DNA from: Cobetia marina
GTDB lineage: Bacteria > Pseudomonadota > Gammaproteobacteria > Pseudomonadales > Halomonadaceae
Direction: 5' to 3'
DNA: 64,000 nucleotides
NCBI RefSeq assembly: GCF_001720485.1
Contig: NZ_CP017114.1
Location: forward strand, 1,426,001 to 1,490,000
Every line of letters begins with the position of its first letter. Position 1 is the first letter of the stretch. Both the position numbers and the translations under genes were made by a program. Shown in pieces: positions 25,752-33,111 of this stretch. Below the pieces are notes generated by a model. That model saw nothing but the letters and a program-made list of their open reading frames with translations, was not told the origin of the DNA and searched no databases.

Positions 25752-26862
25752 ATTGAGCTATTCCCAGGCGCAGGGTACCCCGGTCACGGGGGGCACCCTC
25801 GAGGAAGGGCCGATTCCGGTTCCCCCGGCACCGGCGGATGAAGCCACCATCATGGCGGACTGGGAGGGGAATCTCTCCACGCCGCGTGTCTCGGTGATGT
25901 GCTTCGCCTTCAATCACGGCGACTACATCGCGATGGCGCTGGATGGTTTTCTGATGCAGCGCACGCGGTTTCCCTTCGAGATCGTGGTGCATGATGATGC
26001 CTCCACCGACGGCACGCGCGAGATCATCGAGGACTATGCCGCGCGTTACCCCTCCATCATCCGGCCGATCCTGCAGGACGTGAACCAGTACTCGCAGCAC
26101 GTGTGGCCCATCACCTTCTGCATGCCGGTGATGCGCGGCGACATCATCGCCTACTGCGAAGGGGATGATTACTGGGTCAAGGCCGACAAGCTGGCGCGTC
26201 AGGTGGCGCTGTTCGATGCCAACCCGCGTGCCACCGTGTGCTTCCACCCGGCCATCGAGTATGACGAGCATCGCGATGAGCATTCGATCATCTGCCGCTA
26301 TGCCGACAGCGTCGCGCGTCTCTCCCCCGAGGCCATCATCGGGCTGCGGGGCGGCTCCATTCCGTCACCGGCGCTGACCTTCCGCCGCGTGGAGTCGCAT
26401 GTGGACGCCATGCTGGAATCCTACCGTGGTGCGCCGATCATGGACTTCTTCCTGCAGGCCTACATGGCGCTGCTGGGTGAGACGCTCTATTACGAGGATG
26501 CCGCCTGCGTCTATCGTCGCAACGCCAAGGGCTCCTGGACCTCCCAGCAGCAGGATCATGAGGTCGAGCAGCGCTACCAGCGCGACATGCTGGCCGCCAT
26601 CGACACCTTCTATGGCGCCACGCGCACGCTGCCGGAAGCCGACACCCTGTATATCCCGCTCTATCACTACTTCAAGCAGTACGTGATGGCGCCCGGCACC
26701 ACCCAGCAGCGCCTCGCCAACTTCCGCCGCGGGCTGGGCTATCTGCACCACATGCAGCGCAACAAGGTGCTGTCGCTGGTCCGCCGCGACATGTTCGCCA
26801 AGCTGACGCGTCGCAAGGCTGCCACGCCCGGGCAGGCGAAGGACACGGAGGCAGCGGCATGA
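25741..26862 (+). CDS. Glycosyltransferase family 2
   Basis: 373-residue glycosyltransferase. After a ~48-residue Pro/Gly-rich leader, VSVMCFAFNHGDYIAMALDGFLMQ opens the GT-A domain. VVHDDASTDGTREII is the nucleotide loop and IIAYCEGDDYWV the metal-binding motif (E-x-D-D) near residue 142. This variant, with YCEGDDYW and a YRRNAKGSWT stretch, is common in marine bacterial polysaccharide clusters. It overlaps the flippase gene by 11 bases and the next gene by 4 (ATGA). Confidence 0.9.
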   Translation: MLAELSYSQAQGTPVTGGTLEEGPIPVPPAPADEATIMADWEGNLSTPRVSVMCFAFNHGDYIAMALDGFLMQRTRFPFEIVVHDDASTDGTREIIEDYAARYPSIIRPILQDVNQYSQHVWPITFCMPVMRGDIIAYCEGDDYWVKADKLARQVALFDANPRATVCFHPAIEYDEHRDEHSIICRYADSVARLSPEAIIGLRGGSIPSPALTFRRVESHVDAMLESYRGAPIMDFFLQAYMALLGETLYYEDAACVYRRNAKGSWTSQQQDHEVEQRYQRDMLAAIDTFYGATRTLPEADTLYIPLYHYFKQYVMAPGTTQQRLANFRRGLGYLHHMQRNKVLSLVRRDMFAKLTRRKAATPGQAKDTEAAA

Positions 26863-27875
26863 ACTATCGCAGCTACGGCGATCTGGGCCGTGACATCGCC
26901 AGTCAGATCTCACGCCTGCAGGCAGGGGACTTCGACCTGATCGTCGGCATTCCGCGCAGTGGCATGGTGCCGGCCTACATGATCAGCGCGATGCTCAATC
27001 GCGCCTGTACCGATCTCGATACCTTCCTGGCGGATGGCGTGCCCGGCAAGGGCATCACGCGCAAGTTGCGCGAGTCCACCGCCGGCGAGGTGTCCGAGGA
27101 AGGCACACGTTCCGCCTGGGCCTATCGTCGCGTGCTGCTGGTGGATGACAGCCTCAACAGCGGTGCCTCGCTCAAGGCCTCCCTGGCGCGCATCCCGGCG
27201 GATTGCCCCTGCGAGATCATGACCTGCGTGATCTACGCCAACCCCGGGGTCACCAATGAAGTGGATCTGGCGCTCGTCGAGCTCGAACACCCGCGCGCCT
27301 TCCAGTGGAACCTCTTCCACCATCCGGCACTGGAGGATGCCTGCGTGGATATCGATGGCGTGCTGTGTCTCGATCCTTCTCCCGAAGACAACGATGACGG
27401 CCCGCGCTATCGCAGATTCCTGCTCGAGGCGACCCCGCTGCATCTGCCCACCTACCGGGTGCACTCGCTGGTCACCAACCGTCTCGAGAAGTACCGCCCC
27501 GAGACGGAGGCCTGGCTTGCGCGCCATGGCGTGACCTATGAGCGACTGATCATGCTGGATCTGCCGAGCAAGGAAGCGCGACTGAAACTGGGCTGTCATG
27601 CCAGCCACAAGGCCGGCTATTACCGCGAGTCGGGCTGTCGGCTGTTCATCGAGAGTGAAGTGGGGCAGGCCAGCAGCATCGCGCAGATGACCGGCAAGCC
27701 GGTCTACTGCGTGGATGCCCAGCAGATGGTCAACCCCGAATGGCTGGCCATGCTGAAGTTGCAGCGTGGCAAGTGGATGACACGCCAATGCAAGCGTGGC
27801 ATCCGCCGGGTGATGAAGCTGCTGCCGGCTTCCTGGGAGCGTCAGGCACGGGGCGTCTTCCAGCGAGTGGCATGA
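26859..27875 (+). CDS. Phosphoribosyltransferase-like / HAD-like two-domain protein
   Basis: 338 residues. The N-terminal half looks like a type I PRTase: FDLIVGIPRSGMVPAYMIS (PRTase loop region) and RVLLVDDSLNSGAS at about residues 91-104, the PRPP-binding signature. The second half begins with ACVDIDGVLCLDPS near residue 160, a HAD-type D-x-D-G-V motif, and later LDLPSKEARLKLGCHASHKAGYY and LFIESEVGQA (a plausible HAD C-terminal acidic motif). The basic tail resembles a membrane-docking helix. Its reaction is unknown. It is translationally coupled to the GT2 before it, so it probably acts in polymer synthesis or its control rather than nucleotide salvage. Confidence 0.75.
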   Translation: MNYRSYGDLGRDIASQISRLQAGDFDLIVGIPRSGMVPAYMISAMLNRACTDLDTFLADGVPGKGITRKLRESTAGEVSEEGTRSAWAYRRVLLVDDSLNSGASLKASLARIPADCPCEIMTCVIYANPGVTNEVDLALVELEHPRAFQWNLFHHPALEDACVDIDGVLCLDPSPEDNDDGPRYRRFLLEATPLHLPTYRVHSLVTNRLEKYRPETEAWLARHGVTYERLIMLDLPSKEARLKLGCHASHKAGYYRESGCRLFIESEVGQASSIAQMTGKPVYCVDAQQMVNPEWLAMLKLQRGKWMTRQCKRGIRRVMKLLPASWERQARGVFQRVA

Positions 27876-27884
27876 ACCTCGCGC

Positions 27885-27906
27885 GGACACCCCCTCGGGG
27901 GTGTCC
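27885..27906 (+). terminator. GC-rich hairpin inside the second locus
   Basis: Perfect stem GGACACCCC / GGGGTGTCC closing a CTCG tetraloop, 10 bases after the PRTase-HAD stop and 22 bases before the next ATG. No T-run follows, so it is more likely an mRNA stability or processing stem than a terminator. Confidence 0.45.
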
Positions 27907-27927
27907 ATCCACTGCAAAGGAATCGTT

Positions 27928-28725
27928 ATGAAAACGCACAGGATGGCGCTATTCGTCTCGGCCGGCTCCGATCATGGCGAGACTCGTCAGATGCTGGCGC
28001 TGGCCGCGGGTCTGACCCGCCTGGGACACGAGGTGGATGTGGTACTGCCGCATGCCGAGGAAGACGTCGTCACGTCGCTGGCGCATGGCGTGCGTCTGGT
28101 GGAGCTTGGCAGGCAGGGGCCGTTGGCCCTGTCATTGGCCCTGACGCGCTACCTGGCGCGCCACAAGCCCTGTGTGCTGATGTCCAGCGGTCTGGAAGCC
28201 AACCTGACGGCGCTCAAGGCGGCGCGCCTCAATCGGCGGCGCGTGCCGGTGGTCATCCACCACGTCGCGGCGCTGGCGCAGGAGCTGGCAGCGGCGGGGA
28301 ATCGTCGCGACGCGGCAAGACGTGCGATGGCGCTCAAGTATCCGCAGGCGGCATTGGTGATCGGGGCCAGCGAGGCGATCATTCAGGCACTGGCCAGCGA
28401 GGCAGGCATCCCGCAGGCGAATACCGCGCAACTGGATCTCGCGCCACAGCGCATCGGTGGCGCGGCGCACGCCGGGGAATCGTCTGCGGCGCTGGAAGAA
28501 GGGCCCTTGATGCGGTGTCTGTGGCTCTTGATGCAGGCGGCAGGCATGAACACGCAAGAGCTGGAAGACAGCCCGTCAGTCGCGTCCGCGACTCCCGCAC
28601 GCGTGCAGGGACGGGACACGCAGACCGTGCCGGTCACCGCGTTTGCGGGTGACAGGGCATCGGCGACGTATCGCGTCACGGCCAATGCCGGCCTGTCTGC
28701 TACACACACCGACGTCAGGGACTGA
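27928..28725 (+). CDS. Glycosyltransferase-like protein with only the N-terminal domain
   Basis: 265 residues from the ATG at 27928, which follows AAAGGA. The first ~175 residues resemble the acceptor domain of a GT4 enzyme: ALFVSAGSDHGETRQMLALAAGLTRLGHEVDVVLP, then CVLMSSGLEANLTALKAARL and LVIGASEAIIQALASEAGI. Where the nucleotide-sugar domain should begin, the sequence becomes Ala/Thr/Ser-rich and low-complexity to the stop, with no V-G-R-L or E-x7-E motif. It is therefore either a degenerate gene or a repurposed domain. Neighbouring genes on both sides are intact. Confidence 0.65.
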   Translation: MKTHRMALFVSAGSDHGETRQMLALAAGLTRLGHEVDVVLPHAEEDVVTSLAHGVRLVELGRQGPLALSLALTRYLARHKPCVLMSSGLEANLTALKAARLNRRRVPVVIHHVAALAQELAAAGNRRDAARRAMALKYPQAALVIGASEAIIQALASEAGIPQANTAQLDLAPQRIGGAAHAGESSAALEEGPLMRCLWLLMQAAGMNTQELEDSPSVASATPARVQGRDTQTVPVTAFAGDRASATYRVTANAGLSATHTDVRD

Positions 28726-28733
28726 GCCGTTTC

Positions 28734-29852
28734 ATGGAAGCCATACTGCTCGACCTGCCCAATCTGCTCGTCTGTCTGGTACTGGTGATGGTGGGCTTCG
28801 TGCGCGGGTGGGTGACCCGCAACGTCGCGATCATCCTGAGTCTGAGCAGCCTGGTGCCTTACCTACTCAACAATGTGCTGTTCTCGCCGGAATACATGCC
28901 GGACCAGTTCCGTTACTGGGAGCAGGTACTGGCCATGCGCAGCATGGACTGGGACTCGATGGATCACTCGCTGACCGTCTCGTTCTCCTCGAGCCTGCTG
29001 GCCCTGCTGCCATTGCCGCTGGTGGAGACGATTTCCAGTCTGGGATTCTTCAACAAGTTTCTCTACATCGGCGGGCTGATGGTCATGCTGCGCCGCGGGA
29101 TCATCTCGCATGCGGTGCTGCTGTTCCTGCTCTGCTACCCGAGTCTGGTGCTCTACAGCTCGCTGAGTCTGCGCGACACCCTGGTGACGGGCTTCATGCT
29201 GGCCAGCTTCCTGCTGGCCATCGAACGGCGACCGGGCTGGGCACTGCTGATGCTGATGCCGCTGTGGCTGATCAAGTTCCAGAACATGCTGATCATGCTG
29301 GTGTTCCTCGGCGTCTACGTGGTCTACGACGTCAGCCGCCGTGGCCTTTCCACCAAGCGCTTCTGCTGGTTGCTGGTCGGTCTGGTCGCCAGCGTACTGA
29401 TCATCTATCCGCTGGCGGTGGACCAGATCAACTTCTTCCGCGCGGCCATGTACATCGAGGATGGCGGCAAGAAGGAGGATGTCGAGATCATCCAGGGCTT
29501 CGGCGACTTCGTGGTCACGGGCATCCAGGGGGCGCTGTACTTCCTGATCAAACCGCTGCCCTGGGAGGCGGCCAACCCGCTGCAGCTGATCCAGGCCGGC
29601 GAGAATCTGCTGGTGGTGGTCTTCCTCGTCTGGCTGACCCTGCAATGCTGGCAGGTCCAGCGCGAGAAGACGCTCTTCTGGCTGCTGTACCTGATCGGCG
29701 CCTTCACCATCTATGGACTGGTGGTCTTCAACTACGGGACGGCAGTGCGCTACCGCTTCCCGTTCCTGGTCATCTACGTGGTCTGCATGGCCTACGACAC
29801 CGGGCTGATTCGCCGCTGGCAGCAGGAACGCCGCCCGGCCTTGCTCGACTGA
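28734..29852 (+). CDS. Wzy-like polysaccharide polymerase (membrane protein)
   Basis: 372-residue protein with about ten membrane segments and a periplasmic loop containing PEYMPDQFRYWEQVLAMRSMDWDSMDHSL near residue 55. This D-Q-F-R-Y-W arrangement is similar to the D-Y-x-x-Y motif of EpsG-type polymerases. SLSLRDTLVTGFMLASFLLAIERRPGWALLMLM also fits that group. It starts 8 bases after the previous stop and is the only polymerase candidate of the second locus. Its sequence is quite unlike 348-1415, as expected if the two polymers differ. Confidence 0.75.
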   Translation: MEAILLDLPNLLVCLVLVMVGFVRGWVTRNVAIILSLSSLVPYLLNNVLFSPEYMPDQFRYWEQVLAMRSMDWDSMDHSLTVSFSSSLLALLPLPLVETISSLGFFNKFLYIGGLMVMLRRGIISHAVLLFLLCYPSLVLYSSLSLRDTLVTGFMLASFLLAIERRPGWALLMLMPLWLIKFQNMLIMLVFLGVYVVYDVSRRGLSTKRFCWLLVGLVASVLIIYPLAVDQINFFRAAMYIEDGGKKEDVEIIQGFGDFVVTGIQGALYFLIKPLPWEAANPLQLIQAGENLLVVVFLVWLTLQCWQVQREKTLFWLLYLIGAFTIYGLVVFNYGTAVRYRFPFLVIYVVCMAYDTGLIRRWQQERRPALLD

Positions 29853-29970
29853 CGCCTCGCGCTGATCGCCTGCCCGCACACTTCCCGCCGCTCATGTGGC
29901 TGGCAGATCACCGGGCAGGCGATCCGTGCCCCTCGCTTGTTCCTCTGCATCACATGCCAAGGATAGCCAC

Positions 29971-31143
29971 ATGCCGACATCAGATTCCCGGCCCGCCACG
30001 GTGGTGCTGGTCTCCAACTCGTCCTTCTTCCTCTACAACTTCCATCGCGGTGTCATCGAGGGCCTGCGCGACACGGGCTATCGCGTGGTGTGTCTCGCTC
30101 CTACCGATGCACACAGTGCGCGCCTGGTCGATGAGCTCAAGGTCGAGCATCGGCCGCTGGGGATGGAAGGCAAGGGCACGTCACTCGTGGGTGAGGGCAA
30201 GAGCCTGATGGCGCTGTTGATGACGCTGCTCAAGCTCAGGCCACGCTATGTCCTCAACTTCACCATCAAGGCCAATATCTACTCGGGGCTTGCCTGTCGC
30301 CTGCTCAACATCCCCTACACCAACAACGTCTCGGGACTGGGCACCGCCTTCCTCCACGACAGCTGGCTGTTCCGCCGGGTACGGGCGCTCTACGGCATCG
30401 CCAATCGCGGCGCACGCTGCGTGTTCTTCGAGAACCGGGATGACCAGGCGCTGTTCCTGCGCATGGGGCTGCAGAAGTCGACACCTTCCGTGGTGCTGCC
30501 CGGAGCGGGGATCGACCCTGAACGCTTCGCCTTCACCGAACAGCCCCAGAGCCCGCCGCTGACCTTCGTGATGGTCGCGCGGCTCATTGCCGACAAGGGC
30601 GTGCGGGAGTACGTGGCAGCGGCGGAACGCCTGCATGAGCGTTATCCCCAGGCACGCTTCTGGCTGATCGGGCCGTCGGGCATCAGCAACCGCACCGCGA
30701 TCAGTGACGAGGAAATCGCCCAGTGGCGTGCGCGGGGCGTGCTGCATTATCTGGGGGAACAGCGTGATGTCAGGCCGTTCCTGGCCGAGTCCAACATCCT
30801 GGTGCTGCCGTCCTACCGAGAAGGCATGCCGCGTACGGTACTCGAAGCGGCCTCGATGGGACGTCCCGCCATCGTCAGCGACGTGCCCGGCTGTCGCAGC
30901 TCGGTGCTGCCGGGGGCCACTGGCTGGCTGTGCGAGGCCGGCAGCATCGACTCTCTCGAGCAGCACATGCAGGCCTGCCTGGAAATGCCCCGCGAGGCCC
31001 TGGAGGCGGCGGGGCTGGCCTCACGGGAGCGTATCGAGCGCGAGTTCGATCAGGCCATCGTGGTACGGGCCTATCTCGGGTGCATGCAGCACACCCTGGC
31101 GCCGGAAATCGGACGGGGGCGCGGTGCGATGTCACCGGCCTGA
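29971..31143 (+). CDS. Glycosyltransferase, GT4 family (PglA-like)
   Basis: 390-residue GT-B enzyme. The opening VVLVSNSSFFLYNFHRGVIEGLRDTGYRVVCLAP and the block FTIKANIYSGLACRLLNIPYTNNVSGLGTAFLHD are strongly reminiscent of PglA/WbnK-type alpha-HexNAc or galactosyl transferases that act on undecaprenyl-linked acceptors. The donor domain has FVMVARLIADKGVREYVAAAERL and ILVLPSYREGMPRTVLEAASMGRPAIVSDVPGCR with the E-x7-E. The ATG at 29971 is preceded by AAGGA; the frame upstream lacks family residues. It is the last gene before a 320-base gap in the locus. Confidence 0.9.
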   Translation: MPTSDSRPATVVLVSNSSFFLYNFHRGVIEGLRDTGYRVVCLAPTDAHSARLVDELKVEHRPLGMEGKGTSLVGEGKSLMALLMTLLKLRPRYVLNFTIKANIYSGLACRLLNIPYTNNVSGLGTAFLHDSWLFRRVRALYGIANRGARCVFFENRDDQALFLRMGLQKSTPSVVLPGAGIDPERFAFTEQPQSPPLTFVMVARLIADKGVREYVAAAERLHERYPQARFWLIGPSGISNRTAISDEEIAQWRARGVLHYLGEQRDVRPFLAESNILVLPSYREGMPRTVLEAASMGRPAIVSDVPGCRSSVLPGATGWLCEAGSIDSLEQHMQACLEMPREALEAAGLASRERIEREFDQAIVVRAYLGCMQHTLAPEIGRGRGAMSPA

Positions 31144-31469
31144 GCGGCGAAAGCATGACGGATTTGCTGCTATGCAGTGCGGCGAATATCGGAAACGGCG
31201 TGCGCGCGAGAGGCGCATAATGGACAGACCACGTTACCTGTCAGGCCGTCATCCTTCTGGTGCCTGCGCCGCCGTTACCTTCACGTCGTCATCGCCTTGT
31301 CGTTACCACGCCCACACGGCGCGAGCCTGCGGTGTCAGTCTGCCGAGTAGAGGGCAGCGCATGATGGCGATTGCGCCATTTGACTGTCCTGCCAGTTGCC
31401 ATGCACGTAATGGAAGCATCTCGGGGTCGTGCCCGGGATATCTGAGAATACATGGAGTAGAGAGTCATC
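31144..31469. other. Intergenic gap, 326 bp
   Basis: No gene, no hairpin with a T-run and no clear promoter found. It separates the GT4 gene from a small zinc-ribbon ORF. It may hold a promoter for the latter. Confidence 0.5.
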
Positions 31470-31664
31470 ATGCGTGGATATCGTTTCTGCACCCAATGTG
31501 GCGGTGCCAGCGTGCACCGTATCAAGCGCCACTGGTGGCAGCGGCTGATCGGGCTGCCGCCTCGCTATCATTGCGAGGACTGTGGCGTGATTGACCAGGT
31601 CTCCGACAGGGAGCATCACCCAGCTCTGCATGAGGCGAAGCCGGGCGGTAGAGCCTCCTCCTGA
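31470..31664 (+). CDS. Small zinc-ribbon protein, unknown function
   Basis: 64 residues. FCTQCGGASVHRIKRHWWQRLIGLPPRYHCEDCGVI has two CxxC knuckles (Cys8/Cys11 and Cys35/Cys38) 23 residues apart, enough to bind one zinc in a rubredoxin-type ribbon. The middle stretch is basic and aromatic (RIKRHWWQRLIGLPPRYH), suggesting nucleic-acid or membrane contact. The preceding TAGAGAG is a weak ribosome site. It stands alone between two glycosyltransferase genes. I do not recognise the family; many proteobacteria carry similar small ribbon proteins of no known role. Confidence 0.6.
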   Translation: MRGYRFCTQCGGASVHRIKRHWWQRLIGLPPRYHCEDCGVIDQVSDREHHPALHEAKPGGRASS

Positions 31665-31976
31665 GCGACGCATGATGTCTGGTGATACTGTGATCGTGGG
31701 CCGAGCTCGCGATTGTCAGGCGAGACAGCGCGATGGCCATGCGTGATCGACCCTCGCCAGAGCCCCTCGAACTGGCTTACGAGCTAGCCTTTCGAAATGG
31801 CTCACTCGATATCGTCCACTCGAAATAGCCCTTCAAAATAGACCCCGCCATCGACACTCGTCGGTGGCGGGTTTTTTCTGCGCCGGAGATTGTCATGTCT
31901 GGTGCACCGCGCCCCTGGCTGCGCCTGCCGGACACGGCTCTCCTGCGTGAATTTCCCTGCACGGAGCGCATGAGAA
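31665..31976. other. Intergenic gap with terminator, 312 bp
   Basis: Non-coding except for the terminator at 31844-31877. The first part contains near-repeats of TTCGAAATGGCTC / CTCGAAATAGCCC around 31792-31830. The last 100 bases, after the terminator, should carry a promoter for the GT4 gene at 31977, but I could not identify one with confidence. Confidence 0.5.
31844..31877 (+). terminator. Rho-independent terminator inside the second locus
   Basis: Twelve-pair stem CCCGCCATCGAC / GTCGGTGGCGGG (one G-T wobble), ACTC loop, then six T residues. It is a strong intrinsic terminator 180 bases after the zinc-ribbon stop and 100 bases before the next GT4 start. Confidence 0.92.
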
Positions 31977-33083
31977 ATGAAGATCCTGTTCATCGTCGGC
32001 AATCTTTCCAGTGACGGCGGTACGGAACGCGTGACCTGCGAGATCGCCAGTGGACTGGCACGCGCGGGACATGATGTCACCATCGCCAGCCTGTTCGGTC
32101 CCGCGACCACCTCCTTTCATCTCGATGACGCTGTCATGACCAGTGAGCTCAAGCTCAAGGAAGCGCGCGGTGGCGTGCGCCGCTTCATGGGCATCAGCTC
32201 GGGTCTGCTTGCCAAGGTGCGCCGCCATCAGGCGGATGCGGTGATTCTGGTGGACTCCATCCTGTTCGCCTTCTGTGCGTCATGGGCACCTTTCGTGCGT
32301 TCGCGACTGGTGTGCTGGGAGCACTTCAATCTCGGCACGCATCATGGCTCGCACCTGCGCACGGTGGGGCGCTCGACCGCGGTGCGTCTGGCAGATGCCA
32401 TCGTGGTGCTGACCGAGCGGGACGCCACGGCGTGGCGTGCACGCTATGGCATCACCGACAAGGTGCAGGCGATCTGGAATCCGGTGCCGCGCATCCCCCA
32501 GGAGGATGCGCCGACTCAGGCATCGCGCACCGTGCTGGCCGTCGGCCGCCTCACCGAGCAGAAGGGATTTGATGTCCTGCTGGAGGCCTGGGCCAGGGTC
32601 GCCCGTCAACATCCGGACTGGCGACTGCGCATCGTCGGCTGGGGAGAGGATGAGAACGCCCTCAAGGCTCAGGCCTGGACGCTGGGACTGAGCGAGAGCG
32701 TGGTCTTCGTCGGTCGCACCTCCCGGGTGGAAGAGGAGTATCAGCGGGCGGCGCTGTTCGCGATGAGTTCGCGCTGGGAGGGATTGCCGATGACGTTGCT
32801 GGAGGCGCAGTCCTTCGGTCTTCCCGTGGTCTCCACCAACTGCGAGACCGGCCCGGCGGAGATCCTTCAGGGCGGCAGTGGCGTGCTGGTGGATGTGGAA
32901 GATGCTGCGGCACTGGCGCGTGAGCTCTGCCTGCTGATCGAGGACGCGCCGCGGCGCCAGCAGATGTCCCTGCTGGCGCGCGAGAACGCGGCACGCTTCG
33001 ATGCCGACGTCCTGTGTGACGAGTGGCAGCAGCTGCTGGCGCGCATGCTGCCCGGGCAGCGGGTGCTGGACAAGGCATCCTGA
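31977..33083 (+). CDS. Glycosyltransferase, GT4-like
   Basis: 368-residue GT-B glycosyltransferase. N-terminal LFIVGNLSSDGGTERVTCEIASGLARAGHDV is typical of GT4 enzymes; RLVCWEHFN lies near residue 115. The donor domain begins at TVLAVGRLTEQKGFDVLLEAWARVA, with IVGWGEDENAL and LFAMSSRWEGLPMTLLEAQSFGLPVVSTNCETGPAEI (E-x7-E). It is close in motif wording to 13719-14900. It is placed after a strong terminator, so it is either separately transcribed or reached only by read-through. The convergent gene at 33112 begins 28 bases after its stop. Confidence 0.9.
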   Translation: MKILFIVGNLSSDGGTERVTCEIASGLARAGHDVTIASLFGPATTSFHLDDAVMTSELKLKEARGGVRRFMGISSGLLAKVRRHQADAVILVDSILFAFCASWAPFVRSRLVCWEHFNLGTHHGSHLRTVGRSTAVRLADAIVVLTERDATAWRARYGITDKVQAIWNPVPRIPQEDAPTQASRTVLAVGRLTEQKGFDVLLEAWARVARQHPDWRLRIVGWGEDENALKAQAWTLGLSESVVFVGRTSRVEEEYQRAALFAMSSRWEGLPMTLLEAQSFGLPVVSTNCETGPAEILQGGSGVLVDVEDAAALARELCLLIEDAPRRQQMSLLARENAARFDADVLCDEWQQLLARMLPGQRVLDKAS

Positions 33084-33111
33084 GACTCGGCCTAGAATGC
33101 CTCGCGCAATA

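Noticed and set aside
27901-27928. Upstream in-frame extension of the half-length GT-like gene
   Set aside because: The extension would begin inside the GC hairpin at 27885-27906, and the ATG at 27928 has the better ribosome site.
28643-30208. 521-codon + frame spanning the polymerase gene
   Set aside because: It is an alternative frame of the Wzy-like gene, Gly/Arg/Pro-rich with no hydrophobic segments, while the real frame has ten membrane helices.
31644-31651. GGCGGTAG near the end of the zinc-ribbon ORF, resembling ops
   Set aside because: Only 8 bases match and the next bases (AGCC) depart from ops. The same 8 bases also occur in the TSUP coding region near 11734, so chance is enough.
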